From Evansella sp. LMS18 (GTDB lineage Bacteria; Bacillota; Bacilli; Bacillales; Salisediminibacteriaceae): a stretch of DNA of 64,000 nt. Each line of letters opens with the position of its first letter. Within the stretch, counting starts at the first letter, position 1. The stretch spans positions 3,782,001 through 3,846,000 of the forward strand of contig NZ_CP093301.1 of NCBI RefSeq assembly GCF_024362785.1. The letters run 5' to 3'. A program made the position numbers and the translations under genes. The notes beneath the pieces are model-generated. The model had not been told where the DNA came from, searched no databases, and was given only the letters and a program-made list of their open reading frames with translations. Positions 43,027 to 52,323 of the stretch are shown one piece after another.

Positions 43027-45189
43027 ATGAAAGTAATTATTGCGGAAAAACCGTCAGTTGCGAAAAACATTGCTGACGCCCTTAAGATAAAATCAAAAAA
43101 GGACGGATATTTTGAAGGGGAAGGGTATTTTATTACCTGGGCATTCGGCCATTTACTGCAGCTGTATGATGCTAAAGACTATGACTCTAAAATGACCCGC
43201 TGGAAAATGGAAAACTTTCCTTTCATTCCGGATCACTTTCAATATAAAGTGAAGTCTGATCCAAGAAACCGTGACAGGCAGGACGGCGGTGCAGCAAAAC
43301 AGCTGCGTACAATCAAGAGCCTTATAAAGAAGCGGGAAGTGGACGGAATTATCTCTGCCTGTGATTTTGACAGAGAAGGCCAGATTATTGGCGATACAAT
43401 TATTGAAAATATTAATGCAGGTAAAAGAGTATACAGGCTGCTCCTCAATGAATGGACACCTAATGCAATTTTACAAGGGCTGGCACAGCTCAAATCCAAT
43501 GAGGAGCTTCTTCCCCTTCGTAATGCAGGGGTGAGCAGGCAGTGGGCGGACTGGGTGATAGGGATTAACCTCACCTCCGCGGCGACACTGAAGTTTCAGA
43601 AAGGAAAAGGCCAGGCTCTGAATATTGGCAGGGTTCTGCTGCCTACATTAAAGATTATTTATGACCGTGATAAAGAAATTGAAAACTTTAAGCCGGAAAC
43701 GTTTTTTAAGCTTGCTGCTTTATTCAGAACAGAAGATGGAAAAGAGTATGAGGGTTTTTATACAGAGGGGAAAGAAGATAAATTTAAAACGAAGGAATAT
43801 CTGGACAATATCTCCGGCCAGTTAAACGGTGCGCCGGCGATAGTTGACGATAAAACGACAGAGAACAAGCGGGAACTTCCGCCATACCTGTTTAATCTTT
43901 CAAACCTCCAGGGATATATAACAAGCAAATATAAAGGCTGGACGTCGAGCAAGGTGCTGAAGACGGCGCAGTCACTGTATGAAAAAAAGTATATAACTTA
44001 TCCGAGAACTGCCAGTAATGTGCTTGATGACAGCCTGACAGGAAAAGCAGCGAAAGTACTTGAAGTAATGAAAAAAGGGCTTCCCTTTGAGGAAGAAGTC
44101 CGGTTCCGCAAGTCAAAGAGGGTTTTTAACTCCGCAAAGGTGGACAGCCACAGTGCAATTATGCCTACTTACCTTGTCCCTAAATCCCTCTCAAGAGATG
44201 AAGCAATCGTCTATGAAGCGGTAAAAAACCGGTTTATCATGCAGTTCATGCCTGCAGCGGAACATGAAGAGACAAAGATTTTAACCAAACTCCGTGATGC
44301 AGACCTGAAAGGATTCTTTGTCTCCAAAGGCAGGGTCCAGCTCACGGAAGGCTGGAAAAAAGTAGAGAACATTAAATCCAAAGAAGCTTTGCTCCCATCT
44401 GTCAATGTCAATGATGAGGTGGAAACTGTAAAAAATAAGGTGAGTTCCCATGAAACAAAACCGCCAAAACCCCATACGGAAAAAACATTGCTTAAAGTCA
44501 TGGAAACTTGCGGCAGAAGCTATAACGAGGAAGATACTACCGCGGAAGCCATGGAAGCAGTACTCAGCGGATTCAGTATCGGCACTCCGGCCACAAGGGC
44601 AGAAACAATCAAAAAGCTTACTGATACTGGCTATATATCAGCTTCAGGAAAAAATCTTCAATGTACAGATTTAGGAATGCGCCTTGTGGAGACGTTTCCT
44701 GTAAAAGAGCTTTTCGACCTGGAGTTTACCGGCCGTCTTGAAAAATCACTTGCTGATATTGAAAAGCAAAGATTTGATAAAGAACGCTTTTTACAGATGA
44801 TTTATCAATTTACAAAAGAAGCGGTACAGCAGATCAAGACCGGGGAAGACGTTATCATTCATGAAATTGCTTCAAGCAAGAGGAGCACAGAGGTATTAGG
44901 GAAATGTCCAGTATGCGGGCACGGGGTAATCGAAGGATTTAAAGGATTCGGTTGCAGCAACTGGAAAAACGGCTGCAAATTCGTTGTCTGGAAAAACGAT
45001 AAATTCCTGGCAACAATGAGAAAGAAGCCGACTAAGACTATGGTGAAACAGCTTCTAACGAAGGGAAGCGCTAATGTTAAAGGGCTTACCAGCAAAAAGG
45101 GGAATAAATTTAACGCAATTCTTAAATACGAAAAAAATCCGGAAAATGATTATTTCAGCTGGAAAATGGAGTTCGACAAAAAGTTTTAA
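43027..45189 (+). CDS. topB: DNA topoisomerase III (type IA)
   Basis: I take ATG 43027; GTG 43018 is an alternative and neither has a strong ribosome binding site. The product has 720 residues. The TOPRIM domain (1 to about 140) includes IIAEKPSVAKNIADAL and SACDFDREGQIIGD with the DxD pair. The active tyrosine is in KKYITYPRTASNVL (about residue 327). The C-terminal part has a zinc-finger segment CPVCGHGV...GCSNWKNGCK (about 640-660). Type IA enzymes resolve single-stranded and catenated DNA; TopB supports chromosome separation. It is divergent from the gas-vesicle cluster. Confidence 0.94.
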   Translation: MKVIIAEKPSVAKNIADALKIKSKKDGYFEGEGYFITWAFGHLLQLYDAKDYDSKMTRWKMENFPFIPDHFQYKVKSDPRNRDRQDGGAAKQLRTIKSLIKKREVDGIISACDFDREGQIIGDTIIENINAGKRVYRLLLNEWTPNAILQGLAQLKSNEELLPLRNAGVSRQWADWVIGINLTSAATLKFQKGKGQALNIGRVLLPTLKIIYDRDKEIENFKPETFFKLAALFRTEDGKEYEGFYTEGKEDKFKTKEYLDNISGQLNGAPAIVDDKTTENKRELPPYLFNLSNLQGYITSKYKGWTSSKVLKTAQSLYEKKYITYPRTASNVLDDSLTGKAAKVLEVMKKGLPFEEEVRFRKSKRVFNSAKVDSHSAIMPTYLVPKSLSRDEAIVYEAVKNRFIMQFMPAAEHEETKILTKLRDADLKGFFVSKGRVQLTEGWKKVENIKSKEALLPSVNVNDEVETVKNKVSSHETKPPKPHTEKTLLKVMETCGRSYNEEDTTAEAMEAVLSGFSIGTPATRAETIKKLTDTGYISASGKNLQCTDLGMRLVETFPVKELFDLEFTGRLEKSLADIEKQRFDKERFLQMIYQFTKEAVQQIKTGEDVIIHEIASSKRSTEVLGKCPVCGHGVIEGFKGFGCSNWKNGCKFVVWKNDKFLATMRKKPTKTMVKQLLTKGSANVKGLTSKKGNKFNAILKYEKNPENDYFSWKMEFDKKF

Positions 45190-45205
45190 ATCCGCTGAAA
45201 GGTGA

Positions 45206-45445
45206 ATGAATTTCATATATAGGCTGTGAATAAAAAAGACGAACATTACTTTTCGATTGCAGCGTAAGACGGCGACTCTGGCGGGAAAAGCATGAGAAGC
45301 TGAAAACCATTTTTGACGGCTTTCAGCCGTCAAAAATTAGTTGAAGCCGTGCCCGCAGAACGCGTCCGTCTGAAGCGTACATCGAACAATAAAGTAACAT
45401 TTTAAGATAAGTTCGTATTACAGATGATAATTTTGAATTATGAAA
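45206..45445. repeat. Mosaic repeat family B, shorter copy
   Basis: Shares both ends and several internal blocks with 16395-16800 (GAATTTCATATATAGGCT, TTTTCGATTGCAGCGTAAGA, GCAGAACGCGTCCGTCTGAA) but lacks the family-C insert. Contains a TTTTTGACGGCT/AGCCGTCAAAAA palindrome. Fills most of the 391-base gap after topB. Confidence 0.8.
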
Positions 45446-45580
45446 TTGATTCAGGTAAACAACAATTATATGAAAGTAAAGAAACAGGAATGCCGGTCAT
45501 CACAGGCCGGCGGTTCTTGTTTTTTTCTTTTAATTAGCATATATCCAAGGGGAGACGAAACATAAAAGGAGAGTATAAAA

Positions 45581-46168
45581 TTGGATCGGATAAATATACT
45601 TGATTACTCGCCAATTTTTGAAGGCTCAAATGCTCGTGACGCGTTACTTCATACAAAAAACTTAGCCCAGCTGGCAGACAGCCTGGGATACTACAGGTAT
45701 TGGGTAGCAGAACACCACCAAGTCTTCTCTGTGGCAGGCAGTACTCCGGAAATGCTCATGATGCAACTGGCTGCTTCCACCAGCAGAATACGTATCGGCT
45801 CTGGAGGAGTTATGCTTCCCCATTACAGTGCTTATAAAGTTGCCGAGAATTTCCGTATGCTTGAAGCTTTTCATCCAGACAGAATTGATTTAGGGATAGG
45901 CAGATCCCCGAGTTTCCGTCTGGTAAATAAGGCATTAAATGAAGCGAGGGAAAAACGTTTACCGTACGAGCAGCAGGTAGCAGACCTGTATAAATACCTG
46001 ACAGATGATACTAAAGAAGAGCATCGGTTTAAGGATCTGGCCGCCACCCCGGTGACGAGGAGGCTCACCAGCCGCCCGAGGAAAGGGAAGTGTATTTCCG
46101 TAGCGGTATTTTTATCCTTGTTCGGATTCTCAATCTATCAACCACTTTTGTCCCAGCCACGTTGTTAA
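45581..46168 (+). pseudogene. Truncated luciferase-like (LLM-class) flavin-dependent monooxygenase
   Basis: Residues 1 to about 155 match the N-terminal half of LLM-class flavin oxidoreductases (330 aa in bacteria): ILDYSPIFEGSNARDALLHT, YWVAEHHQVFSVAGSTPEML and RMLEAFHPDRIDLGIGRSPS. From about residue 155 (46045 on), homology stops abruptly and the frame runs into an interspersed repeat (CGAGGAAAGGGAAGTGTATT). The remaining 40 residues are not family-like. The C-terminal half of the barrel is missing, so the enzyme cannot fold normally. TTG 45581 is the likely start (AAAGGAGAG). Confidence 0.8.
46045..46120 (+). repeat. Interspersed repeat family D fragment within the truncated gene
   Basis: GAGGCTCACCAGCCGCCCGA, then GGAAAGGGAAGTGTATTTCC and GTAGCGGTATTTTTATCC. 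Related to 60850-60910 (GCCCGCGGAACGCGAAGTAT) and to the fragment at 35221-35270. The boundary with the coding sequence is sharp. Confidence 0.6.
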
Positions 46169-46177
46169 TTCGGTGGT

Positions 46178-46831
46178 TCAGGAGGAAAGCACTCCATTTC
46201 TTTTTAGATAATCTTCTATATCTTTAAAATCGTTTACCGGGAAAAAAGGGGCCGCCTCCTTTTCTTTCAGAAGGCCGATCAAGGCATCCTTTGCAAAAGT
46301 GAGATCTGCGAAAGGGACAGCGTGGGAATCAGGTTCACTGTCGCCTGCGAAATAAACAACGTCATACTTCTCTTTAATGGACTGGATAACTTTTGCTTTA
46401 TCGATGCCATACCTTTCAGAAAAGTGGTTATGGTTCTCATCTATATCAAGATGAATATTCTTCTCCTGGAAAAAGCCCTTATTTGAGAAAACTTCCACTC
46501 CTGTGATGCCATACTTTTCAAGAACATGATTAATATAATAATCCGTACCGGCACTTAATATATAAAAATCCCCGCCATTTTCCTGAACACGCCTGATAAA
46601 AGAAGGAACATGTTCGTCTATGGGGATGGTAAGGATTTCCTGTTTGATTTCTTCTTCCTCTTTAAATATTGAGGCAAAAACGGTGCTCAAAAATTCAATG
46701 TCCTTCATCTCACCGTCTTTCCATCTGTTAAAAAGTTCATGGCCTTCCGGAAAGTATTTTTCAATAATAATCCAGTAAAAATCTTTTTTGGAAATAGTGC
46801 CGTCAAAATCAGAGACAAACGCCCATTTCAT
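46178..46831 (-). CDS. HAD-family phosphatase, MtnX-like
   Basis: The 217-residue protein starts MKWAFVSDFDGTISKKDFYW, with the HAD nucleophile pair Asp8 and Asp10 (DFDGT). The second motif is ILSAGTDYYI (about 96), and the third, VVYFAGDSEPDSHAV, holds Asp residues near 165. It is close to MtnX of the methionine salvage pathway (2-hydroxy-3-keto-5-methylthiopentenyl-1-P phosphatase), but no other mtn gene is nearby, so the substrate remains open; related phosphatases act on phosphoserine or pyridoxal phosphate. It is convergent with the broken luciferase-like gene. Confidence 0.78.
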   Translation of the reverse strand: MKWAFVSDFDGTISKKDFYWIIIEKYFPEGHELFNRWKDGEMKDIEFLSTVFASIFKEEEEIKQEILTIPIDEHVPSFIRRVQENGGDFYILSAGTDYYINHVLEKYGITGVEVFSNKGFFQEKNIHLDIDENHNHFSERYGIDKAKVIQSIKEKYDVVYFAGDSEPDSHAVPFADLTFAKDALIGLLKEKEAAPFFPVNDFKDIEDYLKRNGVLSS

Positions 46832-47054
46832 TTTGCATCACTCCATTTTTTTGCTCAGTTTAATACGTTTTCCCTTTACCAAAGGCAAAGAAGCATGTTT
46901 TTGTTTAAACTTGCTGTGCTGTACAAATGTTATTTTGTCACCTTTCCAGCATCAATACAAGCTTCCCACAACCTGCCTCTGATAAATCCTTCAGGCAAGG
47001 CAATAATAAGTATGCTCCACAAGAGCTAATACAACATACGGAGGCTGAAAACAG

Positions 47055-47231
47055 ATGGCAAACAATCGTGAAAGAAATAATCGATATGCTTCTGAAAACA
47101 ACCGTCAGTCGGCAAGGAACAACCAGCATAACAATGAAGAACTGGATGCTGCACTGAGCACTGAATTTGCAGACGAAAATGACGCACAAAACTTAAACAG
47201 CCGCAGCAACGCACGCAATAACGGTTGTTAA
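47055..47231 (+). CDS. Small acid-soluble-like spore protein (gamma-type SASP-like), 58 aa
   Basis: ATG 47055 has GGAGG ten bases upstream; the frame ends at TAA 47231 and a terminator follows. The 58-residue peptide is rich in Asn (16), Arg, Ala and Glu and contains ALSTEFADENDAQNLNSRSN. This resembles the TEFASETNAQ..N..S repeat of gamma-type SASPs, the amino-acid reserve proteins of Bacillaceae spores. It has only one such repeat. A single Cys is the last residue. The assignment is by composition and motif; the alternative is an unrelated Asn-rich small protein. Confidence 0.65.
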   Translation: MANNRERNNRYASENNRQSARNNQHNNEELDAALSTEFADENDAQNLNSRSNARNNGC

Positions 47232-47254
47232 CCAGGCCTCACGCTAAAGGAGAA

Positions 47255-47292
47255 GGGCAGTAAGCTGAAACAGGCTTACTGTCCTTTTTCTT
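47255..47292 (+). terminator. Rho-independent terminator
   Basis: GGGCAGTAAGC (47255-47265) pairs with GCTTACTGTCC (47274-47284), one G-T, then TTTTTCTTT. Confidence 0.85.
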
Positions 47293-47381
47293 TATAGGAT
47301 AGTCTAACACCTGCCGCAGGTGAATAGGATGTACAAGCAGCTTCTTGTTCATAGCTGCAAGTAATAATAGGGGCTGGTGGG

Positions 47382-48011
47382 ATGACTGTTTTTTTTACTT
47401 ATGTATTTCTTGGGCTTTCGCTCGCGGCACCGATTGGCCCGGTTAATGCTGCCCAGCTTGACCGGGGAATCAAGAACGGCTTTTTTCATGCGTGGCTTGT
47501 AGGGCTGGGGGCGACGGTAGCTGACGGACTGTATATGCTCTTAGTGTATCTGGGGGTCGTTCATCTTGTTGAGATACCGTTTGTTCAGTCCTTTTTATGG
47601 CTGTTTGGATTCTTCGTTTTAGTTTATACAGGAATAGAAAGCCTGAACGGGGCAGGGAAAATCAAGCTGGCCGGTACGAGAGCCGCAGGGGAGCCCTATA
47701 CCAAATCCTTTTTCTCAGGCTTCTTTATGTCTTTGTTTAACCCCCTGACGATCCTTTTCTGGCTTGGCATTTTCGGCTCAGTACTGGCCAAAACTCTTAC
47801 TTCCTATGGTCCTGAACAGGTAATCATTTATATTTGTGCCATATTTCTCGGTATAACTATATGGGATTTCACCATGGCCGGTTTTGCCAGCACTCTCAGA
47901 AGATTTCTGACTGAACGGCTTCTTAGAGGAATCTCAGTCATGTCCGGTTTATCTCTTATCGGCTTTGGCGTGTATTTCGGCATTCAGGCGGCAGGGATTT
48001 TATTTAAATAA
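47382..48011 (+). CDS. LysE-family amino-acid exporter
   Basis: The 209-residue protein has six membrane helices and the LysE/RhtB signature GLSLAAPIGPVNAAQLDRGI (about 11-30) and SLFNPLTILFWLGIFG (about 116-131). It is expected to export amino acids or related compounds; the specificity cannot be predicted. The GGCTGGTGGG before ATG 47382 is a moderate ribosome binding site. It is a single gene between two gaps and convergent with the APC permease. Confidence 0.85.
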   Translation: MTVFFTYVFLGLSLAAPIGPVNAAQLDRGIKNGFFHAWLVGLGATVADGLYMLLVYLGVVHLVEIPFVQSFLWLFGFFVLVYTGIESLNGAGKIKLAGTRAAGEPYTKSFFSGFFMSLFNPLTILFWLGIFGSVLAKTLTSYGPEQVIIYICAIFLGITIWDFTMAGFASTLRRFLTERLLRGISVMSGLSLIGFGVYFGIQAAGILFK

Positions 48012-48042
48012 GCGGGAATTACTCGCTTCATCCTGAAAACAT

Positions 48043-49404
48043 TTATTTTTCGAACAGGGAACCTGGAGAAGGGTCCTTCTCCTTGCCGGTTTTATTTTTC
48101 TTCCAGAAATACATCATAAGCAGAGTAATACCGCCTATTACAACAATAAAAAGGATGCTCACGTAAAAACCTGGCCTGCTAATACTGTGAAAAGCAGTGC
48201 CACCAATAGCTGTCAGCACAATTATAAATCCGGCCCAGCGTTTAAGCTGATCTAAAAATGACAGCTTCAGCAAGCGGTTATAGGAACCTAAAATGAAGAA
48301 CCAGTTGTAAAGAAGCATTAGCCCTGCAGCTGTAGTGAAGTATTCATAGATTCTTCCTGGCATAAGCAGTGACAGCACGATGGAAACAACGATTGCAATG
48401 GCTGTAACTCCGATAGCCGGAAGTGCCGTATTATTTTTTGTCGTTGTTCCGAGAAAGCCCGGGGCGTCCCGGCCGTTTGCCAGACTGACCAGAATTTTAA
48501 TCATCGCAAACATGGAGGCTACCATTGTGGAAAAACCAGCGATGATAAATACTCCATTAAAAATATGCGGCAAAAATGGGATCCTGTATTTATCAAGCGC
48601 GGTAACAAACGGGCTTTTTTCAGTACTGAAGCTGTCCCATGGAACAAGAATTAAAGCAAGTGATATAGAAGAAATATAAATCACCGCCAGAAGAGCGAAC
48701 ATTGCTTTACCGGCTTTGGTTGCGTCTTCCATTTTATTCAGCCGGATTGCAAGGAGGCCGATTATTTCAATCCCCGCAAAGCCGTAAAAACCGTAAATAA
48801 GAGCTGGCAGCAGCCCTGTCCAGCCTTCTGGCATAAAAGCGTCGAAGGAGCGTGGCAGGGGAACCGTTCCTCCTTTCTGTCCGAAAAGCCCCAGTAATGC
48901 AGCGGAAGCTAAGATGATAAACATGAGTATTGCTGCTATCTTTAACACAGCAAGTAAATTTTCAATACGGTCAAATCCTTTGGCCCCTGTTAATATAACG
49001 ATAATTGCCAGGACGGAGTATATCGCTGCGAAAATCCAGAGAGGTATTCCCGGAAACCAGAACTGGGTAAAGATCGATAATGCAGTGAGCTGGCTTCCCA
49101 TGATGAGCAGCTCAGACAGCCAGTATACCCAGCCGCAAGTGAAGCCAGCCCATCGGCCGTAGGCTTTTTTTGCATATATTCTGAAGGAGCCCCTTTGAGG
49201 GTCGGCAATCGTCAGTTTTGCCAGTGCTTCATAAACAAAATAAGTACCAATCGCCGCAATTGCAAAAGCGGCTATCACGGACGGCCCTGCTATGGAAATG
49301 GCAATGCTGGATCCAAGGAAGAATCCAGTTCCTATCGTACATGCAACCCCCAATAAAGAAAGCTGCCACCATTGCAGCTTTTTCTCGCTTTTAGCTCCAG
49401 ACAT
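48043..49404 (-). CDS. APC-family amino-acid permease
   Basis: The 453-residue protein has twelve membrane helices. The substrate-binding first helix is LLGVACTIGTGFFLGSSIAI (about 14-33) and the family hallmark GFYGFAGIEIIGLLAIRLNK (about 213-232) follows. The C-terminal tail is basic then acidic (KKNKTGKEKDPSPGSLFEK). Close relatives import amino acids such as serine or gamma-aminobutyrate. GTGAGGAGAAA precedes the ATG. Its 5' region holds a family-A repeat 29 bases from the start, so the promoter lies within or beyond the repeat. Confidence 0.85.
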   Translation of the reverse strand: MSGAKSEKKLQWWQLSLLGVACTIGTGFFLGSSIAISIAGPSVIAAFAIAAIGTYFVYEALAKLTIADPQRGSFRIYAKKAYGRWAGFTCGWVYWLSELLIMGSQLTALSIFTQFWFPGIPLWIFAAIYSVLAIIVILTGAKGFDRIENLLAVLKIAAILMFIILASAALLGLFGQKGGTVPLPRSFDAFMPEGWTGLLPALIYGFYGFAGIEIIGLLAIRLNKMEDATKAGKAMFALLAVIYISSISLALILVPWDSFSTEKSPFVTALDKYRIPFLPHIFNGVFIIAGFSTMVASMFAMIKILVSLANGRDAPGFLGTTTKNNTALPAIGVTAIAIVVSIVLSLLMPGRIYEYFTTAAGLMLLYNWFFILGSYNRLLKLSFLDQLKRWAGFIIVLTAIGGTAFHSISRPGFYVSILFIVVIGGITLLMMYFWKKNKTGKEKDPSPGSLFEK

Positions 49405-49432
49405 GTCTGTTTTCTCCTCACTTATATTCTGT

Positions 49433-49496
49433 TTATCCCGATTGGTTCAACTAACAATCAGTGGAACCCCCCACTGATTGAAGGTTCACTTGATAT
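49433..49496 (+). repeat. Hairpin repeat family A, full copy
   Basis: TTTATCCCGATTGGTTCAAC, TAACAATCAGTGG...CCACTGATTG and AAGGTTCACTTGATAT. Located upstream of the permease gene, so not only a 3'-end element. Confidence 0.85.
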
Positions 49497-49727
49497 TGTT
49501 GGAAAATAACTGGCTCTTTATGTAATAAAAGTCTTTAATCTGCAGGAGCAGGGATTTTCTCTCAGACTTTACTAACAGCAGAACGTCTATAAAAAGGTTA
49601 TAGGACACGCAATTTTTTCATATGTTTCATTGACAATAAAATAGCCACTGGATAGTTCAATCCGTCTGAGGTTGAATGAATGCCGCGCATGCATGCTCCA
49701 CAGAGGCAAAACAAAGGAGGAATACAC

Positions 49728-49883
49728 TTGATACCAGGTATACTTATTACAATTGCTTGGGTGCTGATTGCTGTTCGGTGTGGTCTTCGTTTCTTCCATT
49801 TAATAAATAATCGCTCAAAAGACTGGCTGGAAGTTCTTTTTCAGCTGTCTATAGTAATAATAGCTCTTGCCTTCCTCCTGTAG
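49728..49883 (+). CDS. Small membrane protein (51 aa), unknown
   Basis: TTG 49728 follows AAAGGAGG at a seven-base spacing; the longer frame from 49680 starts before this site. Two hydrophobic helices (GILITIAWVLIAV and LFQLSIVIIALAFLL) flank a short basic loop (NNRSKDW). No family was recognised. A terminator follows at 49900, so it is transcribed on its own. Confidence 0.6.
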   Translation: MIPGILITIAWVLIAVRCGLRFFHLINNRSKDWLEVLFQLSIVIIALAFLL

Positions 49884-49899
49884 AGCAGTTTTCTGTATA

Positions 49900-49950
49900 C
49901 CTCTCTCATAAGTCGTATGGATTCTATCCATTCTTTGGGAGAGGTTTTTA
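49900..49950 (+). terminator. Terminator with nested hairpin
   Basis: CCTCTC (49900-49905) pairs with GAGAGG (49939-49944), enclosing ATGGAT-TCT-ATCCAT; TTTTT follows. Confidence 0.6.
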
Positions 49951-50004
49951 ACTGTTTTTTTATAGTTTGCTGGGAACAGCAGTATCACCGGCTAAGGAGG
50001 GCTT

Positions 50005-52323
50005 ATGGAGATTATTGGAAAGAGCGTCATAAGAAAAGAAGCATTTGAGAAAGTAACCGGTAAGGCTAGGTATACAACTGATTATTCTGCCCAAGGCCAA
50101 TTATATGGACAGCTCGTGCTGAGTAAATACGCTCATGCGGAAATAATTTCAATTACAACAGACCGAGCTATGGAGATTCCAGGGGTAAGAGGAGTCCTTA
50201 CAGGCGAGGGCCTTCCCCTCACAGGAGAGGAGATGAAGGACCGGCCCCCAGTAGCATGGGGAAAAGTAAGATATCACGGAGAAGTCACGGCGGTAGTAAT
50301 CGCAGATGATCCAGTCACAGCTGCAAAGGCGGCAAATCTGGTGGAAATAGACTACAGTCCTTTACCGGTAGTCCAGACCCCCTCTGAAGCAGTAAAAGAA
50401 AATGCCCCTCTTGTCCATGAGAACACTGGACGTTATGAAAAAGATGAGGGTATCAACCCTATCCCGGGGACTAACATTGCAAGCCATACGAAAATAAGAA
50501 AAGGGAGCATCCAAAAGGGCAGGGAAGAAAGTGAAGTTACAATAGAGGAATCATTTTTTATTCCCCCATCTGACCATGCGGCAATGGAAACCCGCTCTGC
50601 CACAGCTGAAGTGAAACCTGATGGTAAAGTTATTATCACCACTTCATCGCAGGCGCCGTTCATGGTGAAAAAACTGATGAACAGTTATTTTGGCATAGAA
50701 CTTGGGAAGGTCGTTGTCCATACGCCGTTAGTTGGAGGAGGATATGGCGGGAAGGCATCAGTTCAGCAGGAAATTCTGGCATACCTCGCTTCCATGAAAG
50801 CCGGGGGAAGGCCAGTTAAAATCGTTTATCCCCGGGAGGCAGATCTTATCACAGCTCCATGCCATATGGGGATGGAGGCGACAATAAAGCTGTGGGCCAC
50901 AAGAGACGGTAAGCTCAAGGCAGCGGAAATCCAGTATCTTGTTGAAGCCGGAGCATACTCTGATAAAGCGATTCATCTGACTCGGGCTGCTGCAATTGAC
51001 TGCACAGGTCCTTATTTTATTGAAAATATATGGTGCGACTCCTACTGTGTTTATACTAACCATCCGTATCCTGCCCCATACAGAGGATTCAGCCATTCCG
51101 AGGTCCATTTCTGCTTCGAAAGGGCGATGGATATACTTGCGGAAAAACTCAGCATGGACCCTTTGGAATTACGGTACAAGAATGCTATACGGCCTGGCCA
51201 TACGACACCGACACAGTATAAAGTGAACCGCAGCACGGTAGGGGACCTCCCTGAATGTATAAGAAGACTGAAGAAGCTAATAAGGTGGGAAGAAGGGGCA
51301 GTTGTCCGGATAAATGAGAGGCGACTCAAAGTGAAAGGAATCAGCTGCCTCTGGAAAAATTCAACCATTCCTCCTGATTCCACTTCCGGTGCAATAATTA
51401 CCTTCAATGAAGACGGTACGGCTAATTTAATTTCAGGTGTAGTAGAAATAGGAACAGGCACAAAAACCGTTCTGGCACAGATTGTTGCAGAAACGTTGAA
51501 AATGGATATAAATGATATTTTTGTCCGGATGGAAATTGATACACAGACGACGCCGGAACATTGGAAGACGGTGGCCAGCCGTGGGACCCTGATGGGAGGG
51601 AGAGCTGCGATGGCAGCCGCTGAGGATGCTGCAAGACAGCTGAAAGCTATTGCCTCCTGTGTTTTGAGAACCAGGACTGAAGATCTTGATATTGCAGACA
51701 GCAGAGTTTTTATAAGAGAGGAGCCGGATAAAGGGCTTCATTTCAAGGATATAGCTTATGGTTATACTTTTCCGAACGGGAACTCTATTGGCGGCCAGAT
51801 TATCGGGAGGGGAAATTATATTCTGCGAAACCTTACCCACATTGACAAAGAGACTGGAAAAGGCAAGCCAGGCCCTGAATGGGCAGTAGGTGCGCAAGGT
51901 GTGGAAATAGAATTTGACTGCAGAGACTATACGTACAGAATTATCACAGCCATTTCAGTACTGGATGCAGGCAGGGTTCTTAATTGGAAAGCAGCCAGGG
52001 GCCAGGTGACTGGGGCCATGAGCATGGGTCTTGCTTTCGCAGGAAGGGAAGCTTTCATTTTTGACAAGGAAGGAAGAATTTTGAATCCTCAGCTGCGGAC
52101 ATACAGACCTCTCCATTTTTCAGAAAGACCGGAATATATTGTTGACTTTGTGGAAACTCCTCATGTTGACGCACCATTTGGAGCAAGGGGCCTTGGGGAA
52201 CAGGGACTGATCAGCCTGCCGGCAGCATTGGGTAATGCTTTATCTGCTGCTGTGGGGCTGCAGATTACCAGCCTCCCATTAACACCGGAGACTATTTGGC
52301 GGATGAAGGAGGCAGAGAGATGA
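50005..52323 (+). CDS. pucD: Xanthine-dehydrogenase-type molybdenum subunit
   Basis: The 772-residue protein is the large molybdenum-cofactor subunit of the xanthine oxidase family. ATG 50005 has AAGGAGGG. Visible are the N-terminal GKARYTTDY, the cofactor contact VVHTPLVGGGYGGKA (about 236-250), APYRGFSHSEVHF with the arginine loop, GEQGLIS near 731 (the conserved catalytic Glu region) and DAPFGARGLG. The three-subunit order Mo, FAD, 2Fe-2S with overlapping ends matches pucD-pucC-pucE of B. subtilis, which oxidises hypoxanthine and xanthine to urate. Other substrates (nicotinate, purine analogues) remain possible. No maturation genes (pucA, pucB) are in the window. Confidence 0.85.
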   Translation: MEIIGKSVIRKEAFEKVTGKARYTTDYSAQGQLYGQLVLSKYAHAEIISITTDRAMEIPGVRGVLTGEGLPLTGEEMKDRPPVAWGKVRYHGEVTAVVIADDPVTAAKAANLVEIDYSPLPVVQTPSEAVKENAPLVHENTGRYEKDEGINPIPGTNIASHTKIRKGSIQKGREESEVTIEESFFIPPSDHAAMETRSATAEVKPDGKVIITTSSQAPFMVKKLMNSYFGIELGKVVVHTPLVGGGYGGKASVQQEILAYLASMKAGGRPVKIVYPREADLITAPCHMGMEATIKLWATRDGKLKAAEIQYLVEAGAYSDKAIHLTRAAAIDCTGPYFIENIWCDSYCVYTNHPYPAPYRGFSHSEVHFCFERAMDILAEKLSMDPLELRYKNAIRPGHTTPTQYKVNRSTVGDLPECIRRLKKLIRWEEGAVVRINERRLKVKGISCLWKNSTIPPDSTSGAIITFNEDGTANLISGVVEIGTGTKTVLAQIVAETLKMDINDIFVRMEIDTQTTPEHWKTVASRGTLMGGRAAMAAAEDAARQLKAIASCVLRTRTEDLDIADSRVFIREEPDKGLHFKDIAYGYTFPNGNSIGGQIIGRGNYILRNLTHIDKETGKGKPGPEWAVGAQGVEIEFDCRDYTYRIITAISVLDAGRVLNWKAARGQVTGAMSMGLAFAGREAFIFDKEGRILNPQLRTYRPLHFSERPEYIVDFVETPHVDAPFGARGLGEQGLISLPAALGNALSAAVGLQITSLPLTPETIWRMKEAER

